Shown: positions 1 to 7,264, numbered from the stretch's first letter. The stretch is 15,280 nucleotides of DNA from Synechococcaceae bacterium WB8_1B_136 (GCA_010029175.1 RGNC01000034.1:1-15280), one strand, 5' to 3'. The notes: generated by a model from the letters alone, not told the origin. Numbers and translations are program-made.

Positions 1-167
1 AGGATCTGCTCCAGGTTTCCCTGCCGCAGGCAGAGGGTGCCGGCCAGGGGCAGCAGCACCTGGGGGCCGGCGAAGGGCCCGCAGGCCGCGGGGTGGTGGC
101 CCCGGCACAGCTGCATTCCGCCGAGGGCAAGGATAAGGCCCCCGTCGGGAGCATGGTCAGACCGCAC
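1..167 (-). CDS. Unrecognised partial frame downstream of FGE
   Basis: An open frame runs on the minus strand from a possible GTG at 167-165 (or an in-frame ATG at 116-114) off the left edge, about 55 codons. It begins inside the last codons of the FGE gene, as expected for a translationally coupled downstream gene. A GGGG run on the minus strand lies 7 bases before the GTG. The translation contains hydrophobic stretches (GGLILALGG, PQVLLPLAGTL) and a Cys/His-containing segment (LCRGHHPAACG), and looks more protein-like than the other two minus frames. I do not recognise the family. It could be a third member of the sulfatase/FGE operon, or an accidental open frame in GC-rich DNA. Confidence 0.35.
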   Translation of the reverse strand, partial: MRSDHAPDGGLILALGGMQLCRGHHPAACGPFAGPQVLLPLAGTLCLRQGNLEQI

Positions 168-1089
168 AGCGGAACCCCAGATGGCAGGTGGAGGTGTCGA
201 TCCCCTGGGCCATCCGCGCCGCCGGCCGGTAGCGGCGGCAGTAACTGGGGGCACAGAGAAACGAGCCGCCCTTGACCACCCGCCGCGGCAGACCGCCGTG
301 CTCTGACCCCGGGTCGATGCTCGCCAGCCGTGCCTGTTCCGACGCGCCACAGCAGCCCCCGCCATGGCCTTCGCGATACCAGCTGGCGGTCCACTCCCAG
401 ACGTTGCCGATCATGTCGACCAGCCCGTAGCCGTTCGGTGCATAACTGCCCACGGGCGAGGTGCCGGCATGGCCGTCGGCACGGCTGTTGGCATGGGGGA
501 AAGGGCCCTGCCAGACGTTGGCCAGGTGGCGGCCCCCGGGCTCGAGCTCATCGCCCCAGGCGTAGGCCCTGGCCTCGAGGCCGCCGCGGGCGGCCCGTTC
601 CCATTCGGCCTCGGTCGGCAACCGTTTGCCCAGCCAGGCGGCATAGGCCTCGGCATCACCACTGGTCACGTGCACCACCGGATGGTGTGAGCGGGTGCGG
701 ATCGCGCTGCCGGGACCCTCGGGATGGCGCCAGCTGGCCCCCGGCACGTAATGCCACCAGCGGTAGGGATCGTCGAGGGGGACGGGGTGGTCAGGGGCGA
801 TGAAAACGATGGAGGCGGGTTGCAGGCGCTCGGGCGGCGCCCCGGGATAGTCGGCCGGATCAGCCGGGCATTCGGCCTGGGTGCGATGGCCGGTGGCGGC
901 CACGAACTTCTGGAACTGGGCATTGGTGACCGGCGCCCGGTCGATCCAGAAGCCCTCGACCATGCAGGGGTGGGCCGGTGCCTCCTCGGGGTAGTGGTCG
1001 TCCGAACCCATGGCGAAGGTGCCGCCGGGGATCCAGACCATCCCCGGGGCCGGAGGCCGGCCCGGGGTGGACCGTCCCTCAGCCGCCAC
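157..1089 (-). CDS. Formylglycine-generating enzyme (FGE/SUMF1 family)
   Basis: FGE oxidises the active-site cysteine of type I sulfatases to C-alpha-formylglycine, using oxygen and a copper cofactor; the substrate here is almost certainly the sulfatase directly upstream. The 310-residue frame shows the family features in order: MVWIPGGTFAMGS near residues 17-29, FWIDRAPVTNAQFQKFV near 47-63, HPVVHVTSGDAEAYAAWLGKRLPTEAEWERAARGG in the centre, GNVWEWTASW, and near the C-terminus KGGSFLC followed by SYCRRYR. The two cysteines (about C279 and C284) sit where the two copper-binding catalytic cysteines of aerobic FGEs lie. No signal peptide is visible, so it probably acts in the cytoplasm. The start is the GTG at 1089, overlapping the sulfatase stop by 11 bases; the ATG at 1041 (MVWIPGG) is an alternative. 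Family confidence is high; the partner assignment is inferred from adjacency. Confidence 0.93.
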   Translation of the reverse strand: MAAEGRSTPGRPPAPGMVWIPGGTFAMGSDDHYPEEAPAHPCMVEGFWIDRAPVTNAQFQKFVAATGHRTQAECPADPADYPGAPPERLQPASIVFIAPDHPVPLDDPYRWWHYVPGASWRHPEGPGSAIRTRSHHPVVHVTSGDAEAYAAWLGKRLPTEAEWERAARGGLEARAYAWGDELEPGGRHLANVWQGPFPHANSRADGHAGTSPVGSYAPNGYGLVDMIGNVWEWTASWYREGHGGGCCGASEQARLASIDPGSEHGGLPRRVVKGGSFLCAPSYCRRYRPAARMAQGIDTSTCHLGFRCAV

Positions 1090-2587
1090 TGAGGGTGGCC
1101 TCCATCTTCTCGAGCACCTGCTGCACCGAGAAGCTGGCGGCCTTCTGCCGTGGGGGATAGTCGCGGAAGGTCTCCAGAAAACGCGCCACGAACGTCTGGG
1201 CCGGCACCAGCAGAAAGACGTGATCGAAGATCCAGTCCCAGTAGGTGTTGGAGGTGATGTCGGCCCGCTCGTAGGGGTCGGTGACCAGGTTGAAGATCTT
1301 GGGCACCCGCAGCTGGATGAACGGTTCGGCCCAGATCTGGCAGGTGCCGCTCACCCGCTGCTCCATGAACACGAACTTCCAGTTGTCGTAACGCAGGCCG
1401 GTGAGGTCGCCGTCATCCGAGAAGTAGAAGAACTCCTGACGGGGGCTTCGGTCAGACTTGCCGGTCCAGTAGTTGAGCATGTCGTAGCCGTCGAGGTGCA
1501 CCCGGAAGGTCTTGCCGCCGACGCTGTGACCCTGCAGCAGCTTCTCCTTGACATCAGGCTCACCAGCGGCTGATAGCAGGGTCGGCAACCAGTCAAGATG
1601 GCTCACGATGCCCGTGAAGACGCTGCCGGGGGCGATGCGACCGGGCCAGCGCACCAGGGCCGGCACCCGGTACGCCCCCTCCCAGTTGCTGTTCTTCTCA
1701 TTACGGAAGGGCGTCATGCCGGCGTCGGGCCAGCTGTTCATGTGCGGACCGTTGTCGGTGCTGTACATCACAAGGGTGTCGTCGGTGATGCCCAGCTCGT
1801 CGAGCAGGTTGAGCATCTCGCCGATGCACTCGTCGTGATAGATCATCACGTCGTGGTATTCCGACTGCCAGCGCCCGCTGCGGCCGATGTCCTGGGGCCG
1901 TGCGTAGGTGCGGAAGTGCATGTGGGTGGTGTTGAACCACACGAAGAAGGGTTCGCCGGAGGCCACCGCATCGCGGATGAAGCGCTTGGCCTCGGCCATG
2001 AACTCGTCGTCGGCCGTTTCCATCCGCTTGCGGGTGAGCGGGCCGGTGCTCTCGATCCGCTGGGTGCCATCGCCGTTGGCCCAGCAGTGCAGCACGCCTC
2101 TGGGAGCGAAACGCTTGCGGAAGTTCGGGAACTCCGGATCGTCTTCCTTGGGGTAGTCGCGCAGCTCGGGCTCCTCCTCGGCGTTGAGGTGATAGAGATT
2201 CCCGAAGAATTCGTCGAACCCATGCATCGTGGGCAGGTGTTCGTCGCGATCACCGAAGTGGTTCTTGCCGAACTGACCGGTGCGATAGCCCTGGGGCTTG
2301 AGCAATTCGGCAATGGTGGGATCTTCCGCCCGGAAGCCCAGCTCGGCGCCCGGCAGGCCCACCTTGGAGAGGCCGGTGCGGTAGACGCTCTGGCCGGTGA
2401 TGAAGGCGGCGCGGCCAGCGGTGCAGCTCTGCTCGGCGTAGTAGTGGATGAACTTGGCCCCTTCCTTGGCCACCCGATCGATGTTGGGGGTTTGATACCC
2501 CATCAGCCCATGGCTGTAGCAGCTCAGGTTGCTCTGGCCGATGTCATCCCCCCACAGGATGAGGATGTTGGGTTTTCCGTTTGGCAT
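1079..2587 (-). CDS. Type I sulfatase (arylsulfatase family)
   Basis: Hydrolyses sulfate esters, releasing inorganic sulfate; the substrate cannot be read from sequence. From the ATG at 2587 it has 502 residues, usual for the family. Visible features: NILILWGDDIG at the start with the two Ca-binding aspartates (D14, D15), TPNIDRVAKEG, the maturation site C55-T-A-G-R followed by ITG, the active-site segment GKNHFGD (K108, H110), the HMHF histidine (about H222), and the metal-binding STDNGPH (D278, N279). The maturation site has Ala where Pro is usual. No signal peptide is seen, so it is probably cytoplasmic and matured by the neighbouring FGE, with which it overlaps by 11 bases. A longer frame from a TTG at 2641 exists, but the sequence before MPNGKPNIL looks non-family, so I prefer 2587. 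Divergent from an AraC regulator, its likely controller. Confidence 0.93.
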   Translation of the reverse strand: MPNGKPNILILWGDDIGQSNLSCYSHGLMGYQTPNIDRVAKEGAKFIHYYAEQSCTAGRAAFITGQSVYRTGLSKVGLPGAELGFRAEDPTIAELLKPQGYRTGQFGKNHFGDRDEHLPTMHGFDEFFGNLYHLNAEEEPELRDYPKEDDPEFPNFRKRFAPRGVLHCWANGDGTQRIESTGPLTRKRMETADDEFMAEAKRFIRDAVASGEPFFVWFNTTHMHFRTYARPQDIGRSGRWQSEYHDVMIYHDECIGEMLNLLDELGITDDTLVMYSTDNGPHMNSWPDAGMTPFRNEKNSNWEGAYRVPALVRWPGRIAPGSVFTGIVSHLDWLPTLLSAAGEPDVKEKLLQGHSVGGKTFRVHLDGYDMLNYWTGKSDRSPRQEFFYFSDDGDLTGLRYDNWKFVFMEQRVSGTCQIWAEPFIQLRVPKIFNLVTDPYERADITSNTYWDWIFDHVFLLVPAQTFVARFLETFRDYPPRQKAASFSVQQVLEKMEATLSGG

Positions 2588-2736
2588 GGAGAACGAAGCC
2601 TTGGAAACGGCGGTTGATACGTGGATCTCCCGTGGCGCCAAAGGGGCTGGCAGGCCTGTCCGTTGGCGACGGGGAGGGCACGGTGACGTACGACCGGATT
2701 GTGATCAGGCCTGGCTTAAGCTGCCGCTCGAAAAGT

Positions 2737-2755
2737 GCAAAATCTTCTCTTTTGC
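2737..2755. promoter_or_regulatory. AT-rich inverted repeat in divergent intergenic region
   Basis: GCAAAA, seven bases, then TTTTGC forms a perfect 6+6 inverted repeat inside the most AT-rich patch between the sulfatase and the AraC-type regulator. A palindromic GCTTAAGC lies just to the left at 2714-2721. The position fits an operator or promoter element serving one or both divergent genes. No convincing -35/-10 pair could be fixed on either strand, so this is only a candidate site. Confidence 0.25.
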
Positions 2756-2772
2756 TCCGATCAGCAGCCTGT

Positions 2773-3708
2773 GTGGAGCAACTGGTGGAGGTGATGGCCT
2801 CGCTGGACTTCGAGTTGGCCATCACCCAGCTGGTGGGTGGACAGCTCAACGGCACGGTGATGCCGCTGGCCCTGGGCCCCCTGCAGCTGCTGCGCATTCG
2901 CCTCGACCGCGCCGTCCATGTGGACGGTGCCAAGCCCCCCGGCCGGCAGCTGTTCACCCTCAATCTGCTGGACCCCCTCCAGGCGCCGCCCCTGCGCTCC
3001 CATGGCAGCCCGATGGGGGCGCCCGCCCTGTTCGGTCTGGACCCCGAGGGCGAAGTGCACATCACGGTTCCAGAGGTGTGCGACCTCGTGGTCATCTCCA
3101 TGGACCGGCAGGCCTTCCAGTGTTGGGCCGCTCAGCTGGGATGCCCCCATCTCGACGACCGTGCGTTCAGAACCAACTGGGTTCAGCTGGACCCGCAGGC
3201 TTTTGAGGGGTTGCGGCGCTACCTGCTGCAGCTGTTCTCGGTGGCCGAAACCCAGCCCGAGCTGCTGCGGCAGGCCTCCTGGCGCAGGCTGGCCCTGCAG
3301 GATTTCGGCCCGCTGCTGATCTGTGGCCTGGCTGGTGCCGTGGAGCTCAGCCCCTCCAGGCCCAGGCCACCCGCCCGCATCGAACTGGTGAAACAGGTGC
3401 AGCGGTGGATGGCTGAGAACCCCAACCTGCCGATCACCCTCGACGACCTCTGCCAGCAGGCGTTCGTGAGCCGTCGTTGCCTGATCCAGGGTTTCCGCGA
3501 ACACCTCGGCATGGGGCCGATGGCCTATCTGAAGCTGCAGCGCCTGCACGCGGCCCGGCGGCTTCTGCTGGATGCCGATCCCGAGCAAACCAGCGTCACA
3601 GCGGCTGCCACTGCGTTCGGCTTTCTCAACTCGGGCCACTTCGCCCGCGACTATCGGCAGCTGTTCGGTGAACTGCCGAGTGCCACGCTGCAGGCCAGTC
3701 GCTGTTAG
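2773..3708 (+). CDS. AraC-family transcriptional regulator
   Basis: DNA-binding regulator, probably controlling the divergent sulfatase/FGE genes. With the GTG at 2773 it has 311 residues. The N-terminal two thirds is a ligand or oligomerisation domain of the kind that precedes AraC-type HTH domains (FELAITQLVGGQLNGTV near its start, then RLFTL/VISMDRQAF-type strands). The C-terminal 100 residues are a typical double HTH: LPITLDDLCQQAFVSRRCL for the first helix-turn-helix, GMGPMAYLKLQRLHAARRLL for the linker, and SVTAAATAFGFLNSGHFARDYRQLFGE for the second. The start is uncertain: the open frame reaches back past 2600 into the sulfatase start, and TTG 2752, GTG 2773, GTG 2791 or ATG 2794 are possible; a GGAGG at 2787-2791 is too close to the ATG. 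Its stop codon overlaps that of the convergent transporter gene. Regulation of the sulfatase is inferred from position. Confidence 0.88.
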   Translation: MEQLVEVMASLDFELAITQLVGGQLNGTVMPLALGPLQLLRIRLDRAVHVDGAKPPGRQLFTLNLLDPLQAPPLRSHGSPMGAPALFGLDPEGEVHITVPEVCDLVVISMDRQAFQCWAAQLGCPHLDDRAFRTNWVQLDPQAFEGLRRYLLQLFSVAETQPELLRQASWRRLALQDFGPLLICGLAGAVELSPSRPRPPARIELVKQVQRWMAENPNLPITLDDLCQQAFVSRRCLIQGFREHLGMGPMAYLKLQRLHAARRLLLDADPEQTSVTAAATAFGFLNSGHFARDYRQLFGELPSATLQASRC

Positions 3709-4565
3709 ACCGCCTGCCCTTTTCGCCAGCGCAGGAACGGCACCGACACCAGCACGGTGAGCAGCAGGTAGAGCAGGATCCCCAGCTTCACCCCGGCCAT
3801 GCCCTGGCCGTGGGTGCTGGCGAACAGCAGGGCCAGACCCGGGTTGCGCATGGAGGTCACCAGGGCGGTGGTGGTGCGTTCCGAGGGGTTGGTTCCCGCC
3901 ATCGCGTAGCCGATGGCCAGGGCGATCAGCACCATCAGCGCCATCAGCAGCAGGGCCGGCAGGTTCTGGGGAATGAAGGCCAGCAGCAGGGGCCCCGCCT
4001 TCACCAGCACCACCACCACCAACAGCAGCAGCAGCAGGTTGGCCAGCTTGTCGAGCGGGCCTTCGATCCGGTCCGCCAGCCTGGGGAGGGCCTGCCGGAG
4101 CAGCAGCCCCAGCACCAGGGGCAGCAGCTGGGCACGGCCCACCTGCAGGGCCACATCCAGGGGCTGAACGTTCCAGCCCTCGATCGCAAACACCCCCTTG
4201 AACACTGCCCCCAGCAGGGGGATGGTGAGGATGGCGGCCACGGCCGCGCTCACCTGCAACAGGGCCGCCAACTGGCGATCACCACCGGCTTTGCCCGCCT
4301 TGCGCAGGGTCAGGGGGGCGCTGGGGCTCAGGGCCATCAGGGCAATCGCGAACCGCGCCGGTTGCTGCAGGCTGGTGCTCCAAGGGGTCTGCAGCAGCAC
4401 CAGGGCCACCAGGGGCACCAGCACGCACGACCCCAGCAGCACCCGCAGCAGCAGGCCGGGTTGCAGGCGCCATTGCTGCAGCGCCTCGGCCCTCAGGCTC
4501 ACCCCGAGGGCGAGCATGATGAAGAACAGGGTGAGGCTGACCAGCAGCCCAGGGGAAAGGGTCAT
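3705..4565 (-). CDS. Bile acid:sodium symporter (BASS) family transporter
   Basis: Predicted inner-membrane secondary transporter of 286 residues. It begins MTLSPGLLVSLTLFFIMLALG, a first membrane helix with the FFIMLALGV pattern of the SBF/BASS superfamily, and continues with about eight further hydrophobic segments, including LLLRVLLGSCVLVPLVALVLL and NLLLLLLVVVVLVKAGPLLL, and a conserved-looking TSMRNPGLALLFAS near the C-terminus. BASS proteins move organic anions with sodium; the substrate here is unknown. The start ATG at 4565 overlaps the stop of the preceding DUF202 gene as ATGA, so the long in-frame extension to 4778, which would lie within the DUF202 gene, is rejected. It is the last gene of the membrane operon. 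Its stop codon (3705-3707) overlaps that of the AraC gene coming from the other side, leaving no room for a terminator between them. Confidence 0.85.
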   Translation of the reverse strand: MTLSPGLLVSLTLFFIMLALGVSLRAEALQQWRLQPGLLLRVLLGSCVLVPLVALVLLQTPWSTSLQQPARFAIALMALSPSAPLTLRKAGKAGGDRQLAALLQVSAAVAAILTIPLLGAVFKGVFAIEGWNVQPLDVALQVGRAQLLPLVLGLLLRQALPRLADRIEGPLDKLANLLLLLLVVVVLVKAGPLLLAFIPQNLPALLLMALMVLIALAIGYAMAGTNPSERTTTALVTSMRNPGLALLFASTHGQGMAGVKLGILLYLLLTVLVSVPFLRWRKGQAV

Positions 4566-4945
4566 CGTGCAGTGGCTCCAAGGGTGAGCAGGATCAGTGC
4601 CACCACGCCGATCAGGCTGATCATCACGGCGGTGGCCGTGGCGATGGATGGCTCCTCGCGGTAGGTGAAGTCTTCCCGCAGCAGCCGCTTGAGGTTGCGC
4701 CGGTGCTGGTGGGTGGCCGCCGTCATGGCCAGAACCCCGGTGAGGATGAACGCCACCGAGATCAGCTGCACGCTCCACTGGGCATGGGCGGCCCCGGCGC
4801 CGTTGCGGCTGTTGATGGCGGCCACAATCTTGTCGAGGCCGAAGCCGAAGCTGATCAGCGACAGGCAGGTGCGGATCCAGGCCATCAGCGTGCGCTCCGC
4901 CGCATGGCGGTTGCGCTGCCGGGCCAGTTCATTGGTGATGTTCAT
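4562..4945 (-). CDS. DUF202 (YidH-like) membrane protein
   Basis: A 127-residue integral membrane protein of the DUF202/YidH family, molecular function unknown. The family signature is visible at the N-terminus: RNRHAAERTLMAWIRTCLSLISFGFGL, where the ER-TLMAWIRT segment leads into the first membrane helix. Two more hydrophobic helices follow (VQLISVAFILTGVLAM and ATAVMISLIGVVALILLTLGA), separated by a basic cytoplasmic loop (HQHRRNLKRLLRED). Both ends use 4-base ATGA overlaps, upstream with the DUF1622 gene (4942-4945) and downstream with the transporter (4562-4565), which indicates translational coupling. In context it is a small subunit or accessory of a membrane system, but no role can be read from the sequence. 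Confidence 0.88.
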   Translation of the reverse strand: MNITNELARQRNRHAAERTLMAWIRTCLSLISFGFGLDKIVAAINSRNGAGAAHAQWSVQLISVAFILTGVLAMTAATHQHRRNLKRLLREDFTYREEPSIATATAVMISLIGVVALILLTLGATAR

Positions 4946-5325
4946 GGCCGCTGCTCCTCTGCTTGGGGTTCCCGCTCGAAGCGCAGCTCCGCCTCCAGTT
5001 CCCGGGCCAGGAACACGTTCAGGAAGGTGCGGATCACGGCCACCACGGCCAGTTGGATCAGGTTGTCGCGGTTGGGGCTGGCGGTGGTGGCCACGATGTC
5101 GGCCCCGAGCTGGAATTCCAGCGCCAGCGACAGCCAGCTGCCGAAGGTGATGCGGGCCCCCGCCGAGGGTCTCAGGGCCATCCGGGCCGATCGGAACGGT
5201 GGCCTGCAGTGGCGCAGGGTGGCCAGCAGCCCCAGCAGCACGGTGCCCACCGACAGGGTCTCCAGCACCCAGCGAAGGGCTCCGGAGGCCAGGGCCAGAA
5301 GCTGTTCAGCCGATTCAGCTGTCAT
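4942..5325 (-). CDS. DUF1622 membrane protein
   Basis: A 127-residue membrane protein of the DUF1622 family, function unknown. Recognisable features are the N-terminal helix (LRWVLETLSVGTVLLGLLATL), a central segment RITFGSWLSLALEFQLGADIVATT, then NLIQLAVVAVIRTFLNVFLARELEAEL, which is the conserved C-terminal part of the family. The charged tail (EAELRFEREPQAEEQRP) is probably cytoplasmic. The ATG at 5325 overlaps the stop of the upstream membrane-protein gene as ATGA, and its own stop overlaps the DUF202 start the same way. Its neighbours are also membrane proteins, so a shared membrane function is a reasonable inference. Confidence 0.85.
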   Translation of the reverse strand: MTAESAEQLLALASGALRWVLETLSVGTVLLGLLATLRHCRPPFRSARMALRPSAGARITFGSWLSLALEFQLGADIVATTASPNRDNLIQLAVVAVIRTFLNVFLARELEAELRFEREPQAEEQRP

Positions 5326-5992
5326 GGCCTTGCCGCTGGCGTTGGGTGAGCAGATGGGTCAGCCAGCCGGGGGCGGCCAGGGCGGTGACCAGGATCGTGA
5401 GCGAGGTGCTGAGCCGACTGGAAAAGGTGCGGGCTGGATCCAGGCCCGAGTGGATGAAGGTGAGCGTGACGATCGCCGCGAACACCCCGGTGGTGAGGGC
5501 GCTGGCGGAGCGCAGCAACTCCCGCGGCTGGCGCCGCCCCAGCTCCAGGGGGCCATTGCTGAGGTTGTGGCCGGCGATGGCCCCTGCCGCCGCCAGGATC
5601 AGCACGGTGAGGGCTCGTTGCGCCAGGTGCTGTTCGGGTCCGTTCTGCTGCAGAACGCTGGCCAGCACGCAGGCGGTGCCCACAAGCGCGCCGGCCGCTG
5701 CCCCGATCAGCCCCCACCACTGCAGGGGCTGCCTTACACGGCCGCTGAGGCTCGCTCCCCCCGCCAGGGTGAGGGCACTGAGCAAGGTGGAGGGCACCAC
5801 CCCCAGATGCCGCGCCAGGGCGAAGCCGACCAGGGCGCCGATCAGGGCACCGAGGGTGCGGCTGATCTGTAGGGATCGCTCTGACCGCTCCGGCACCCTC
5901 AACCCTGCCTGTGGCGGCAAGGTAGGTCTGTTGCTGGGCCCGCGACAGCGCGATTCGGTGGAACTGGCGGGATTCGGCAGTGCCACCACCAC
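5322..5992 (-). CDS. Unrecognised integral membrane protein
   Basis: First gene of the chained membrane operon, up to 223 residues. I do not recognise the family. After a polar N-terminal stretch of about 40 residues there are roughly five hydrophobic segments rich in Ala/Gly/Leu: TLGALIGALVGFALARHLG, TLLSALTLAGGASL, WWGLIGAAAGALVGTACVLA, ALTVLILAAAGAIAGHNL and ASALTTGVFAAIVTLTFIHSG, then a final one near the C-terminus (LTILVTALAAPGWLTHLL). The GTG at 5992 has an AAGAGG ribosome-binding site 6 bases upstream, which supports that start; a second GTG at 5896 would drop the unusual polar leader. The stop overlaps the DUF1622 start as ATGA. It is divergent from cbiX with only 49 bases between, so promoters may overlap the coding starts. 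A distant FUSC-like or MgtC-like membrane protein is conceivable but not supported. Confidence 0.7.
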
Positions 5993-6041
5993 CCCTGGCC
6001 TCTTGGGGCGGGCGATAGGGTCGTTTCAGGCACGCCTTCCC

Positions 6042-7208
6042 ATGACAGACCCCTCTCTGCAACTGGACCTTCAAGCTGTGGAGGGCGGGCCGATCGGGGT
6101 GATGATCTGTGGCCACGGCAGCCGCAATCGCCTGGCGGTGGCCGAGTTCGCCCAGCTGGCGGAGGGGCTGCGCCGGTTGATCCCCCAGGTGCCGGTGGAC
6201 TACGGCTATCTGGAGTTCGCCAGGCCGATCCTGCGCGATGGCCTCGACAACCTCCGGGCCCAGGGCGTGAAACGGGTGCTGGCGGTGCCGGGCATGTTGT
6301 TTGCCGCCGGCCATGCCAAGAACGACATCCCGGCGGTGCTGAACCGCTATGCCGCCGAGACGGGGCTGCGCATCGACTACGGCCGCGAGCTGGGGGTGGA
6401 CCGCAAGATGATTCAGGCGGCCGGTGCCCGCATCCGCGAGGCCCTGGATCGCGCCGATGCCACCAGAACCGCAGCTGGGGCCCTGCCGCTGTCTTTGTCG
6501 GACACGCTGCTGGTGGTGGTGGGGCGTGGCTCGTCGGATCCGGATGCCAACTCCAATGTGTCGAAGGTGACGCGGATGCTGGTGGAGGGCTTCGGCTTCG
6601 GCTGGGGCGAAACGGTGTATTCGGGGGTCACCTTCCCCCTGGTGGAGCCCGGGCTGCGCCATGTGGTGCGCCTCGGCTTCAAGCGGATCGTGGTGTTTCC
6701 CTATTTCCTCTTCTCCGGGGTTCTGGTGAGTCGGATTCGCCAGCACACGGCCCTGGTGGCGGCGGACCACCCGGAGCTGGAGTTTGTGGATGCGGGCTAT
6801 CTGGGGGATCACCCGCTGGTGATCGACACCTTCCGCGAGCGGGTGGAGGAAGTGGTGCGGGGGGAGACGCAGATGAACTGTTCCCTCTGCAAGTACCGCG
6901 CCCAGGTGCTGGGCTTTGAGACGGAGGTGGGTGCGCCGCAGCAGAGCCACCACCACCACGTGGAGGGGCTGATCGAGGGCTGCACCCTCTGTGAGAGCGA
7001 GTGCACCGGCGCCTGCCAGCCCGATGGCATCCCGATCCCCCTCGGCCACCACCATCACCACGATCACGGCGATCACGACCACCACTACGACCAGGGCCAT
7101 CACCACCACCACGACCACGGCGATCACGCTCCCTACCCCCACGCCGACCATCCCCTGGGACCCCGCACCCTTTACAAACCCGGCGGGAAAACGGAAGACA
7201 AAGGGTGA
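6042..7208 (+). CDS. cbiX: Sirohydrochlorin cobaltochelatase CbiX, long form
   Basis: Inserts cobalt into sirohydrochlorin in the early-cobalt (anaerobic) cobalamin pathway; cytoplasmic. The 388-residue protein has two tandem chelatase halves. The first holds the catalytic histidine motif CGHGSRN (H25) and AAGHAKND (H91). The second has VVGRGSSDPDAN, with Arg (about R162) where the first half has His, so only the N-terminal site looks catalytic. The C-terminus carries MNCSLC (M278, C280, C283), the MxCxxC motif associated with a 4Fe-4S cluster in Bacillus megaterium CbiX. A second motif, C314-x2-C-x3-C-x3-C325, and a histidine-rich tail (H336 to H370, plus HHHH at 303-306) follow. About 22 histidines in total suggest cobalt or nickel binding or storage. 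The ATG at 6042 starts the family-conserved region; the frame upstream of it is a shadow. A terminator candidate lies 57 bases downstream. Confidence 0.95.
   Translation: MTDPSLQLDLQAVEGGPIGVMICGHGSRNRLAVAEFAQLAEGLRRLIPQVPVDYGYLEFARPILRDGLDNLRAQGVKRVLAVPGMLFAAGHAKNDIPAVLNRYAAETGLRIDYGRELGVDRKMIQAAGARIREALDRADATRTAAGALPLSLSDTLLVVVGRGSSDPDANSNVSKVTRMLVEGFGFGWGETVYSGVTFPLVEPGLRHVVRLGFKRIVVFPYFLFSGVLVSRIRQHTALVAADHPELEFVDAGYLGDHPLVIDTFRERVEEVVRGETQMNCSLCKYRAQVLGFETEVGAPQQSHHHHVEGLIEGCTLCESECTGACQPDGIPIPLGHHHHHDHGDHDHHYDQGHHHHHDHGDHAPYPHADHPLGPRTLYKPGGKTEDKG
7044..7127 (+). repeat. Imperfect tandem repeat encoding the His-rich tail of CbiX
   Basis: Two 33-base units (7044-7076 and 7095-7127), separated by 18 bases, both encode GHHHHHDHGDH. 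The DNA copies differ only at synonymous third positions (cat/cac and gat/gac). The identical 11-residue peptide from partly diverged DNA suggests an old internal duplication held by selection for metal binding. Confidence 0.85.
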
Positions 7209-7264
7209 AATCCCTTGCCTCACCCGTCTCGGTTGCAGTCGCGTCTCGGGAGACCCGCTGGCAT

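Noticed and set aside
2651..2713. Palindrome CAGGCCTG twice (2651-2658, 2706-2713) in the divergent intergenic region, as a possible operator pair
   Set aside because: The same octamer also occurs several times inside coding sequence in this window (for example in the transaldolase and carB genes), so it is not specific.
4021..4035. CAGCAG-type triplet runs within the BASS gene (and elsewhere) as a microsatellite
   Set aside because: They encode Leu-rich membrane helices on the minus strand; the repetition follows from CTG codon preference.
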